Shown piece after piece: positions 1 to 7,524 of a stretch of DNA of 64,000 nt (the first letter of the stretch is position 1; the number at the start of each line of letters is the position of its first letter). The position numbers were made by a program, and so were the translations under genes. Source of the DNA: Tsuneonella amylolytica (GTDB lineage: Bacteria > Pseudomonadota > Alphaproteobacteria > Sphingomonadales > Sphingomonadaceae); assembly GCF_003626915.1 (NCBI RefSeq), contig NZ_CP032570.1, positions 1,426,001-1,490,000 of the forward strand, given 5' to 3'. The notes below the pieces were generated by a model. That model saw only the letters and a list, made by a program, of their open reading frames with translations, ran no database searches and was not told the DNA's origin.

Positions 1-78
1 CATGCACGCAACGAAGGCCTCGAACGGTCGCTTGCCGCGGATGCGGCGGGTCGCACCGGCGTCACCGAACAGGAGTAA
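1..78 (+). CDS. C-terminal end of an unidentified protein (partial)
   Basis: An open frame enters from the left edge and ends at TAA 76-78; only the last 25 residues (ending GRTGVTEQE) are visible, so the product cannot be recognised. The stop lies inside the AGGAG ribosome-binding site of the following amidotransferase gene (ATG at 82), which suggests this is the preceding gene of the same operon. Given the pathway gaps, it could be a nucleotide-sugar or cytidylyltransferase gene, but nothing in the short tail shows this. Confidence 0.55.
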   Translation, partial: HARNEGLERSLAADAAGRTGVTEQE

Positions 79-81
79 GAC

Positions 82-1284
82 ATGAAACGCTGCAACCCCT
101 GCGGCCTGCCCGAAACGCACGAAACCATCGCCTTCGATTCGGCGGGCACGTGCAACATCTGCCGCAACGTCGAATTCAAGCAGTCGGCGATCGACTGGGA
201 AGCGCGGCGCGAGGAACTCGGTCAGCTGATCGAGGAACATCGCGGCAAGTACGACTACGACTGCATCGTCCCGTTCAGCGGCGGCAAGGACAGCACCTGG
301 ACGCTGTACTACCTCGTTAAGGAATTCAACGTGAAGCCGCTGGTCGTCCGGTTCGACCACGGGTTCATGCGCCCCAACCTGGAAGACAACGTCAAGCGCG
401 TCTGCCGCGAACTGGGCGTCGACATCCACACTTTCACGCCGAACTGGCATGTCGTGCAGAAGCTGATGCTCCAGTCGTTCCTCGAGAAGGGCGACTTCTG
501 CTGGCACTGCCACACCGGCATCTTCAGCTACCCGATGTGGGTCGCGCTGGAGAAGCAGGTGCCGCTCATCTTCTGGGGCGAACCGTCGGCCGAATACACC
601 GCCTACTTCAGCTACGAGCAGGCCGAGGAAGTCGACGAGAAGCGCTTCAACCGCTTCGTGAACCTGGGCATCAGCGCCGACGACATGTTCGTGCGCCTGG
701 GCGGCGACGTCGATCCGCGCGATCTCAAGTGCTTCAGCTATCCGCCGCTGAAGGATCTTCGCAACCTCAACTACCGTTCGGTCTGCCTCGGTTCGTACAT
801 TCCCTGGGACGTCAAGAAGCAGTCGGCCATCATCATGGACGAGCTCGGCTGGCAGGGCGACGAGGTCGAGAACGTGCCCCCGCAGTACAACTACGAGAAG
901 ATCGAGTGCTACATGCAAGGGGTGCGCGACTACATCAAGTACATCAAGCGCGGGTACTCGCGCCCGTCGCACCTGGCCGCGATCGACATCCGCCACGGCC
1001 GCATCACGCCCGAGGAAGGCCGCAAGCTGGTCGCCGAGTACGAGGGCAAGCGTCCGCCGAGCCTCGACCTGTTCCTCGACTTCATCGGGATGAGCGAGGA
1101 GGAATTCCTCAAGGTCGCGATGAGCCATCAGGTGAGCCCTTACGAGCATCACCCGGAAGAAACCGAGGACGGGCGCAAGACGCACGACTTCGACCAGTGG
1201 ATGCGCGACGGTTCGATGGACCGCAACGTGGCCGAAAAGATGATCGAGCGCTGGCGGTCGAGGAACCGCATGGCGGACGCCTGA
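82..1284 (+). CDS. N-acetyl sugar amidotransferase (PseA/WbpG family)
   Basis: Probably converts an N-acetyl group on a nucleotide-activated sugar or nonulosonic acid to an acetamidino group, using ATP and ammonia from a HisH/HisF partner. The 400-residue protein has four N-terminal cysteines in two CxxC pairs (C4/C7 and C24/C27, zinc-ribbon-like) and a PP-loop ATP pyrophosphatase motif SGGKDS at residues 66-71. Length and layout match the WbpG/PseA/PtmG family of O-antigen and flagellin glycan loci. ATG at 82 has AGGAG at 71-75. The next two genes encode the glutaminase and ammonia-channel subunits, the same trio as wbpG-hisH2-hisF2 in Pseudomonas O-antigen clusters. The exact sugar substrate is inferred only from context. 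Confidence 0.88.
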   Translation: MKRCNPCGLPETHETIAFDSAGTCNICRNVEFKQSAIDWEARREELGQLIEEHRGKYDYDCIVPFSGGKDSTWTLYYLVKEFNVKPLVVRFDHGFMRPNLEDNVKRVCRELGVDIHTFTPNWHVVQKLMLQSFLEKGDFCWHCHTGIFSYPMWVALEKQVPLIFWGEPSAEYTAYFSYEQAEEVDEKRFNRFVNLGISADDMFVRLGGDVDPRDLKCFSYPPLKDLRNLNYRSVCLGSYIPWDVKKQSAIIMDELGWQGDEVENVPPQYNYEKIECYMQGVRDYIKYIKRGYSRPSHLAAIDIRHGRITPEEGRKLVAEYEGKRPPSLDLFLDFIGMSEEEFLKVAMSHQVSPYEHHPEETEDGRKTHDFDQWMRDGSMDRNVAEKMIERWRSRNRMADA

Positions 1285-1285
1285 C

Positions 1286-1921
1286 GTGTCGTTCGGGGCC
1301 TGCCACGTTGGGCTGATCGACTACGAGGCAGGCAACGTCCGGTCGATCGAGAACGCGCTCGATCACCTCGGCGCGCGCGTGTCGCTGGTCTCGCAGGCGA
1401 GCGATTTCGAAGGCAAGACGCACCTGCTGCTGCCGGGCGTCGGCGCGTTCGGGTACTGCGCGGACAAGCTGCGCGCGACCGGACTGGTTCCGCAGCTGAG
1501 ACAGTGGGCGATCGACGACGGTCGCCCGCTGCTCGGCATCTGCGTGGGCATGCAGCTCCTCGCCGACCGCGGTGAGGAACTGGGCACCCATGACGGGCTC
1601 GGCTTAGTCGGGGGCACCGTGCGCCCGCTGAAGGGCGACCCGCCGAGCGTGCGCATCCCCCACGTGGGCTGGAACGACGTGACCTTCGCCGACGATTTCG
1701 GCAGCTTCCGCGCGGGCGACACGGCCGACTTCTACTTCGACCACAGCTTCGCCTACCACGATCCCGTTCACGGCGAGACGCTGGGCACGGCCGAGCACGG
1801 CGAGCGGTTCTGCGCGATCGTGCGCCGGGGCAAGCTGGTCGCAAGCCAGTTCCATCCGGAAAAGAGCCAGCGGGCGGGCCTGCGCTTCCTCGAAGGTTTC
1901 CTGGGGATCGACCCGTGCTGA
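1286..1921 (+). CDS. hisH: HisH-like glutamine amidotransferase of the sugar amidotransferase system
   Basis: Class I glutamine amidotransferase that hydrolyses glutamine to release ammonia. The 211-residue protein keeps the full triad: nucleophile C86 in GICVGMQ, H190 and E192 in SQFHPEKS. It starts with GTG one base after the amidotransferase stop and its end overlaps the start of the HisF-like gene by 7 bases, so the three are translationally coupled. No other histidine biosynthesis gene is present here; by analogy with HisH2 of Pseudomonas it most likely feeds ammonia to the sugar amidotransferase rather than to imidazole glycerol phosphate synthesis. Confidence 0.9.
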   Translation: MSFGACHVGLIDYEAGNVRSIENALDHLGARVSLVSQASDFEGKTHLLLPGVGAFGYCADKLRATGLVPQLRQWAIDDGRPLLGICVGMQLLADRGEELGTHDGLGLVGGTVRPLKGDPPSVRIPHVGWNDVTFADDFGSFRAGDTADFYFDHSFAYHDPVHGETLGTAEHGERFCAIVRRGKLVASQFHPEKSQRAGLRFLEGFLGIDPC

Positions 1922-2703
1922 AGAAACGCATCGTGCCCAAGCTGCTCATTCGCCACCGGCAGGTGGGGCGTTCGATGCGCCCGGTGCTGGTGACGACGCG
2001 CGGCTATACCGAGACGATCGAGGTCGGCGACCCGGTCAGCCAGGCCAAGATCTACGAAGCGCAGATGGCCGACGAGCTCATCGTCCTCAACATCGACGGC
2101 ACGCCGATCGGCGGGGACGAGATGATGCTCGATCTCATCGCACGTCTCGCGAGCGAAACGTTCATGCCGCTCGCGGTGGGCGGCGGCGTGCGCACGGTGG
2201 AGGATTTCGGCACCCTGCTCGGCAGCGGGGCGGACAAGGTCTCAGTCAACCAGGCGGCGCTCGAAAACCCCGCGCTCATCGGGGAGGCGGCCGGCCGCTA
2301 CGGCGCGCAGGTCGTGGTCGTCTCGATCGACTACCGCACGGTCGAGGGCGCGCCGCAGGTATTCGTCGACAGCGCATCGAAGCCGACCGGGCGCACTCCG
2401 CAGGAGTGGGCGAAGGAAGCCGTATCGCGCGGAGCGGGCGAGATCCTGCTCACCAACGCCGATCGCGACGGCATGGGAAGCGGCCTCGACATCGATATCG
2501 CGCGCGAGATCGCCGACAGCGTCGACGTGCCGCTGATTCTTTCGGGCGGCTGCGGTCTGGGCGCTCACTTCGCCGCCGGCTTCATCGACGGCGGGGCCGA
2601 GGCGGTGGCTGCCGGGACCTATTTCTGCTTCCGAGACCAGAACCCGTTCCAGGCGCGGTCGCACATCGCCAACGCCGGCGTGCCGATCCGGATGGAAGTC
2701 TGA
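1915..2703 (+). CDS. hisF: HisF-like ammonia-channel subunit, sugar amidotransferase system
   Basis: TIM-barrel homologue of the HisF cyclase (262 residues), preserving glycine-rich phosphate-binding motifs such as LAVGGGVRT and LILSGGCG. The N-terminus differs from true HisF: the catalytic aspartate at position 11 (CLDV in bona fide HisF) is a leucine here (PKLLIRH), while the second catalytic aspartate region (VSIDYR) is kept. That argues against cyclase activity and for a role only in passing ammonia from HisH to the sugar amidotransferase, as in the WbpG-HisH2-HisF2 trio. Start is GTG at 1915, overlapping hisH by 7 bases; the stop TGA overlaps the next ATG by one base. Confidence 0.88.
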   Translation: MLKKRIVPKLLIRHRQVGRSMRPVLVTTRGYTETIEVGDPVSQAKIYEAQMADELIVLNIDGTPIGGDEMMLDLIARLASETFMPLAVGGGVRTVEDFGTLLGSGADKVSVNQAALENPALIGEAAGRYGAQVVVVSIDYRTVEGAPQVFVDSASKPTGRTPQEWAKEAVSRGAGEILLTNADRDGMGSGLDIDIAREIADSVDVPLILSGGCGLGAHFAAGFIDGGAEAVAAGTYFCFRDQNPFQARSHIANAGVPIRMEV

Positions 2704-3263
2704 TGGAGCTAACGCCCACCGCCGCGTGGCAGGACGACGAGGTTGAGCTGTTCCTGCTCGGCCCCGACGATGCCACCGAGGAATATGTCGGCTGGCTCAA
2801 CGATCCGCCGATCGCACAGTACCTCGAGAGCCGCTTCGCCCGGCATGACATCGAAGGGACGCGGCAATTCGTCGCCGACCAGCGCGCCCATCCCGGCGTG
2901 CTGTTTCTCGGCATCCGGAGCACGCCGCTCGGCCGCCACGTGGGCAACATCAAGCTCGGCCCCATTTCGCGTCAGCACGAGACCGGCGACATCGGCATCA
3001 TGATCGGCGCATCCGAAGCCTGGGGTCGTGGCATTGCCACCCGCGCCATCCGCCTGATCTGCGCCATCGCCCGCGACGAGCTCGGGCTGCGCAAGGTGAC
3101 GGCGGGTTGTTATGCCTCCAACGTGGGCAGCGAGCGCGCGTTCGAGCGCGCCGGCTTCGCGATCGAGGGGCGGCGGCCCGCGCAATTCCTGCTCGACGGC
3201 AAGCCCGAGGACATGATCCTAATGGGCCGCGTTTTCACCTCCGAGACCACGAAAGACGACTGA
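2703..3263 (+). CDS. GNAT-family N-acetyltransferase of the glycan locus
   Basis: A 186-residue GNAT acetyltransferase of the RimJ/RimL type. Visible features are a surface-glycan-style N-terminus (YVGWLNDPPIAQYLESR), the acetyl-CoA loop around EAWGRGIATRAIR, and a C-terminal GFAIEGRRPAQFLLDGK strand. Chosen start is ATG 2703, sharing one base with the hisF stop, which gives a normal GNAT length. Relatives acylate amino sugars in nonulosonic-acid and O-antigen pathways (PseH is one). As the locus also holds a GNAT domain fused to PseG, this may be the second of two acyltransferases acting on different amino groups; substrate unknown. Confidence 0.78.
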   Translation: MELTPTAAWQDDEVELFLLGPDDATEEYVGWLNDPPIAQYLESRFARHDIEGTRQFVADQRAHPGVLFLGIRSTPLGRHVGNIKLGPISRQHETGDIGIMIGASEAWGRGIATRAIRLICAIARDELGLRKVTAGCYASNVGSERAFERAGFAIEGRRPAQFLLDGKPEDMILMGRVFTSETTKDD

Positions 3264-3267
3264 CCCG

Positions 3268-4554
3268 ATGCGCAGCTTCACCACCTCGGAAGAATGGCTC
3301 GACCGCGCCGAACGCACGATCCCGCTCGGCAGCCAGACGTTCTCCAAGAGCCGGACCCAGTTCCCGCGCGGCATCTCGCCCTATTTCATCACCCGGGCCG
3401 ACGGCGCACGGGTATGGGACGCCGACGGCAACGAGTACGTCGACTTCATCAACAGCCAATGCTCGGTGACGCTCGGCTACAACGATCCCGACGTGACCGC
3501 CGCGGTGAAGGCGCAGCTGGAAAACGGGGTGATCTTCTCGCTCCCCCACCCGCTCGAGATGGAAGTCGCCGAGCGCATCGTCGCCATGGTGCCCTGCGCC
3601 GAGAAGGTGCGGTTCGGCAAGAACGGCTCCGACGCGACCGCCGGCGCGATCCGCATCGCACGCGCCTTCACCGGGCGCGACCGGGTGGCGGTGTGCGGCT
3701 ATCACGGCTGGCAGGACTGGTACATCGGCTCGACCGCGCGCAACCTCGGCGTGCCGCAGGCGACCCGCGATCTCACCAGCACGTTCGCCTTCAACGACGC
3801 CGATTCGCTCAAAGCCCTGCTCGATGCGCATCCGGGCGAGTTCGCCGCCGTCATCCTCGAGCCGATGAACGTCGCCTACCCCACGCCCGACTTCCTCGGC
3901 GCGGTGAAGGACCTTGCACATGCGCACGGTGCGCTGCTGGTGTTCGACGAGACCATCACGGGTTTCCGTTTCGCGAACGGCGGCGCGCAGGAGATGTTCG
4001 GCGTAACGCCCGACCTCGCGACTTTCGGCAAGGGGCTCGCCAACGGATACCCCGTTTCGGCGGTAACCGGCCGGGCCGACGTGATGAAACTGATGGAAGA
4101 CGTGTTCTTCTCGTTCACTTTCGGCGGCGAGACGCTGTCGCTCGCCGCGGCCAAGGCCACGCTCGACAAGCTGGCAAGCGGCCCGGTTCTGGCCAACATG
4201 CGCAAGACCGGCGAAGAAGTGTGCGCCGGGATCGAGGCGTTGATCGGCAAGCACGATCTTGGGCACATGCTGGCGGTCAGCGGCGACCCGACCTGGTCGT
4301 TCGTGAACTTCCGCGACACCGAAAACTACACCATGTGGGAGCTCAAGACGCTCTTCATGCAGGAGATCTTCGAGCGCGGGGTGCTGTCCTACGGCACGCA
4401 GAACATCTCGGCTTCGCACGGGCCGGAAGAAGTGCGCGCTCTGCTCGATGCCTACGACGCTGCCTTTGCCGCACTGGCCGATGCGGACGCCAACCGGTCC
4501 CTGGCGCAAGTGCTGCGCTGCAAGCCGCTCGAGCCGCTGTTCAAGGTTCGGTGA
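3268..4554 (+). CDS. Class III aminotransferase, glutamate-1-semialdehyde aminomutase-like
   Basis: Fold-type I PLP enzyme of 428 residues in the glutamate-1-semialdehyde 2,1-aminomutase family. Lys255 in TFGKGLANGYP should bind PLP and Asp227 in VFDETITGFRF should contact the pyridine nitrogen. The start (ATG 3268) lies 4 bases after the acetyltransferase stop. True HemL makes 5-aminolevulinate, but this copy lies inside a nonulosonic-acid operon, where such homologues are recurrent and probably aminate a sugar or an acyl precursor. It is not a DegT/PseC-type sugar aminotransferase, so it is not an obvious substitute for PseC. Reaction unknown. Confidence 0.8.
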   Translation: MRSFTTSEEWLDRAERTIPLGSQTFSKSRTQFPRGISPYFITRADGARVWDADGNEYVDFINSQCSVTLGYNDPDVTAAVKAQLENGVIFSLPHPLEMEVAERIVAMVPCAEKVRFGKNGSDATAGAIRIARAFTGRDRVAVCGYHGWQDWYIGSTARNLGVPQATRDLTSTFAFNDADSLKALLDAHPGEFAAVILEPMNVAYPTPDFLGAVKDLAHAHGALLVFDETITGFRFANGGAQEMFGVTPDLATFGKGLANGYPVSAVTGRADVMKLMEDVFFSFTFGGETLSLAAAKATLDKLASGPVLANMRKTGEEVCAGIEALIGKHDLGHMLAVSGDPTWSFVNFRDTENYTMWELKTLFMQEIFERGVLSYGTQNISASHGPEEVRALLDAYDAAFAALADADANRSLAQVLRCKPLEPLFKVR

Positions 4555-4562
4555 CCCGCGCG

Positions 4563-6128
4563 ATGCGGATCGTCTTCCGCACCGACGCATCCGACGCGAT
4601 CGGCACCGGCCACCTGATGCGGTGCCTGACGCTGGCGGATGCAGCCGCCACCGAAGGCCACATATGCACGTTCGTGATGCGCGAACATCCCGGCCGGCCC
4701 GAGGGGTTGGTCGAGGCCCGCGGCCATGCGCTCGTGGTGCTGCCGAGCAAAGCCGGTTTTCTTGGCGAGGACGATACCGGCGGCCCCAGTCTCGACCACG
4801 CGGATTGGCTTGGCGCTTCGCAGGCGGTCGATGCGCGGCAGACGGCTGCCGCCGTGGGCGACGGGTACGACTGGCTGGTGGCCGACCACTACGCGCTCGA
4901 CCATCGATGGGAGAGCTCGATGCGCGCCGCGGGCGGCGGGCGCATCATGACGATCGACGACCTTGCCGACCGGCTCCACGATTGCGACCTGCTGCTCGAC
5001 CAGAATCTGCAGGGAAGTGCCGGACGGTATGCGGGTCTGGTGCCGGCAGGCTGCCAGACCCTGATCGGCCCGCGCCATGCCCTGCTGCGTCCCGAGTTCG
5101 CCGCCCTCGCCAAGGAGATCGAGGGACCGCGCGCATTGCAGGCCGGCGCGCGCGTGCTCGTATACTTCGGCGGAATCGATCCCGACGGGGCGACGCTGGT
5201 CGTGCTCGAAGGTCTCGGCGCGCTCGACAAGGGACTGGCAGTCGATGTCGTGGCGGGTGCGCGCAATCCCCATCTGGCGGCGATCCGCGAGGCTGCCCGG
5301 CGGATGCCCGACACGCGCCTGTTCGAGGGAAATGCCGACATGCCCGCTCTGATGGCCGGAGCATCGCTGGCGATCGGCGCCGCCGGGGCAACCGCTTGGG
5401 AACGGTGCTGTCTCGCCCTACCCACAATCCTGATTACCATCGCCGAGAACCAGAAGCCGGGCGCCGCGGCGCTGGCCGACGCGGGGGCCGCGCTGTGGCT
5501 CGGCGACGTAGGCGAGGTGACACCCGGCGATGTAGCCCGGTCGGTCGCGGCGTTGACGGACGATCCCGTGCGCGCGGCCGCGCTCGGCGAGACGGCACGC
5601 TCGCTGTGCGACGGGGCCGGCGCCGGCCGTGTGCTCGCGGCGCTGTCCGCGCCCCGCACCCGGCTGCGCCTCGCCGCGCCCGACGACTGCGAAACCGTTT
5701 TCGCCTGGCGCAACCATCCCGATACACGCCGTTTCTTCCACGATCCCGCGCCCGTCGCGATCGCCGACCACCGCGCGTGGTTCGCCCGGACCATCGCAGA
5801 TCCCGATCGCAGGCTGTGGATCGGCGAGGAAGACTCTGGCGCCACCGGGGTCGTGCGGTTCGACCGCGATGCCGACGAAGCGAGCGCGCTGATCTCGGTC
5901 TATCTCGTTCCCGGCGAGGGCGGCCGCGGCGCCGGTGCGCGGCTGATCGCGGCCGGGTGCGCCGAAGCGGCCGCCGGCTGGCCCGGCCTGACCGCCATCG
6001 ATGCGGAAATCCTGCCCGAGAATATCGCCTCGGCGGGGGCCTTCGCAAAGGCGGGCTTTGTGCCCTATGGCGCCCGCGACGCGCATCGCTGGCGCCTGAC
6101 ACTGCCCCGAGGAGCACGACCGCAATGA
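4563..6128 (+). CDS. pseG: PseG-type UDP-sugar hydrolase fused to a GNAT acetyltransferase
   Basis: Two-domain protein of 521 residues. Residues 1 to about 360 match PseG, which releases UDP from UDP-2,4-diacetamido-2,4,6-trideoxy-beta-L-altropyranose in pseudaminic acid synthesis: the GTGHLMR motif carries the putative catalytic His17, and GAAGATAWERC forms the UDP-binding C-lobe of this GT-B-like fold. Residues from about 363 form a GNAT domain (RLRLAAPDDCETVFAWRNHP at its start, GEGGRGAGARLIA as acetyl-CoA loop), resembling PseH, the N4-acetyltransferase of the preceding step. A fusion would join consecutive steps in one chain. ATG 4563 follows the previous stop by 8 bases, and the stop overlaps the next ATG (ATGA). 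Confidence 0.85.
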   Translation: MRIVFRTDASDAIGTGHLMRCLTLADAAATEGHICTFVMREHPGRPEGLVEARGHALVVLPSKAGFLGEDDTGGPSLDHADWLGASQAVDARQTAAAVGDGYDWLVADHYALDHRWESSMRAAGGGRIMTIDDLADRLHDCDLLLDQNLQGSAGRYAGLVPAGCQTLIGPRHALLRPEFAALAKEIEGPRALQAGARVLVYFGGIDPDGATLVVLEGLGALDKGLAVDVVAGARNPHLAAIREAARRMPDTRLFEGNADMPALMAGASLAIGAAGATAWERCCLALPTILITIAENQKPGAAALADAGAALWLGDVGEVTPGDVARSVAALTDDPVRAAALGETARSLCDGAGAGRVLAALSAPRTRLRLAAPDDCETVFAWRNHPDTRRFFHDPAPVAIADHRAWFARTIADPDRRLWIGEEDSGATGVVRFDRDADEASALISVYLVPGEGGRGAGARLIAAGCAEAAAGWPGLTAIDAEILPENIASAGAFAKAGFVPYGARDAHRWRLTLPRGARPQ

Positions 6129-6832
6129 CCACCGTACTCGTCGTCGCCGCCCATCCCGACGACGAATTGCTCGGATGCGCCGGCACGCTCGTCCGCCACG
6201 TGCGGGCCGGCGACCGGGTCGCGATCGCGATCCTGGCCGAAGGCGCCACCTCGCGTTCCTCGGCGGACGGCCGCGACGAGCACGCCGCCGAACTCGAGCG
6301 GTTGCGCGATGCCGCGCGCGCCGCAGCCGCCACGATCGGTGCGGAACCGCCGGAGTTCTTCGGACTGCCCGACAACCGGATGGACGGCGAGGTGCTGCTC
6401 GACGTCGTCCACCGGCTGGAGGCGACGGTGGCGCGGGTGAAGCCCGACATCGTCTACACCCACCATCGCGGCGACGTGAACATCGACCACGACGTGACCC
6501 ATCGCGCGGTCATTACCGCCTGCCGTCCGCTTCCCGGCCACACCGTGACGCGCATCCTTGCGTACGAAACCGTATCGAGCACCGAATGGATGAGCCCGGC
6601 GAGCGCCCCGCCCTTCGCCCCCAACTGGTTCGTCGACATCTCGGACGCGCTCGAGACCAAGATAGCCGCGCTGCGTTGCTACGAGGCCGAAATGCGCCCC
6701 TTCCCGCACCCGCGTTCGTACCAGGCGGTCGAGCACCTCGCCCGCTGGCGCGGCGCAAGCGCCGGATTCAAGGCGGCCGAGGCGTTCATGCTCGTGCGCC
6801 AGACGGTGCCGAAAGGTGGCCAGGACCGATGA
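6125..6832 (+). CDS. PIG-L family N-acetyl sugar deacetylase
   Basis: LmbE/PIG-L zinc-dependent deacetylase of 235 residues. The metal-binding motif AHPDDE (H10, D12, D13) is at the N-terminus, and HHRGDVNIDHDVTHR supplies the second histidine cluster typical of the family. These enzymes remove acetyl from N-acetyl sugars or conjugates. Its start overlaps the PseG-GNAT stop and its end overlaps the formyltransferase start (both ATGA), tying it to its neighbours. The likely role is to free an amino group on a sugar or nonulosonic acid so that the next enzyme can place a formyl or other group on it; that coupling is inference. Confidence 0.85.
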   Translation: MTTVLVVAAHPDDELLGCAGTLVRHVRAGDRVAIAILAEGATSRSSADGRDEHAAELERLRDAARAAAATIGAEPPEFFGLPDNRMDGEVLLDVVHRLEATVARVKPDIVYTHHRGDVNIDHDVTHRAVITACRPLPGHTVTRILAYETVSSTEWMSPASAPPFAPNWFVDISDALETKIAALRCYEAEMRPFPHPRSYQAVEHLARWRGASAGFKAAEAFMLVRQTVPKGGQDR

Positions 6833-7524
6833 CCGAAGTCGTCGTCTCCAGTCGTCCGTGGCATGGCGGACTGGCGGAGCGCCTCGCGCGCAAGACCGGC
6901 CGGCCGTTCGTACAGATCGGCACGCGGGGGGAATTCACCGCGGACCACCTCGCGGCGATCGGGGCCACGCGCGTGTTCGTGCCGCACTGGTCGAAAATAA
7001 TTCCCGAATCCGTCTTCGGCGCATTCGAGACGATCATCTTCCACATGACGGACCTGCCCTATGGCCGGGGCGGATCTCCGTTGCAGAACCTGATCGTGCG
7101 CGGACACGGCGAGACGATGATCAGCGCGCTGCGCTGCGAGGCGGGGCTCGACACCGGGCCCGTCTACATGAAGCGCCCGCTGTCGCTCGAAGGTACGGCA
7201 CAGCAGATTTTCGAGCGCGCGGGCGACATTATCGAAGGCATGATTGCCGAGATTGTCGCGAACGATCCCGAGCCGCAGGCGCAAACGGGCGAGGTAACCG
7301 AGTTCCGCCGGCGCAAGCCCGCCGACGGTGATCTCGCCCCGCTGTCCGATCCGGAACGGGTATTCGACCATATCCGCATGCTCGATGCAGAGGGGTATCC
7401 ACGCGCGTTCGTCGATTGCGGACCGTGGCGCATCGAGTTCGAGGACGCTCGCTTCGACGGGCAGGAAACAACCGCGAAGGCACGCTTTGTGCTGCGCGAC
7501 GCCGACGCTAAAGGGAAGCCATGA
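6829..7524 (+). CDS. Formyltransferase-like enzyme of the nonulosonic-acid locus
   Basis: A 231-residue relative of methionyl-tRNA formyltransferase and sugar N-formyltransferases, which use N10-formyl-tetrahydrofolate. The motif FHMTDLPYGRGGSP (71-84) replaces the usual NxHxSxLPxxRG, and LDTGPVY carries Asp108. Against the Asn106/His108/Asp144 triad of E. coli Fmt, His72 and Asp108 are kept with identical spacing (36) but the asparagine position is Ile70. The same motif occurs, to my recollection, in the PseJ-type formyltransferases of pseudaminic acid loci. The ATGA overlap with the deacetylase gene suggests a deacetylate-then-formylate pair. The C-terminal third looks like a small accessory domain. 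Confidence 0.78.
   Translation: MTEVVVSSRPWHGGLAERLARKTGRPFVQIGTRGEFTADHLAAIGATRVFVPHWSKIIPESVFGAFETIIFHMTDLPYGRGGSPLQNLIVRGHGETMISALRCEAGLDTGPVYMKRPLSLEGTAQQIFERAGDIIEGMIAEIVANDPEPQAQTGEVTEFRRRKPADGDLAPLSDPERVFDHIRMLDAEGYPRAFVDCGPWRIEFEDARFDGQETTAKARFVLRDADAKGKP

Noticed and set aside
1286-2703. hisH and hisF as part of histidine biosynthesis
   Set aside because: No other his genes are present, the HisF-like protein lacks the catalytic Asp11, and the two follow a sugar amidotransferase gene with overlaps.
3235-4590. Long minus-strand open frame opposite the class III aminotransferase
   Set aside because: Composition is Arg/Ala/Gly/Val-rich without domains; the opposite strand has a clear enzyme with intact PLP motifs.
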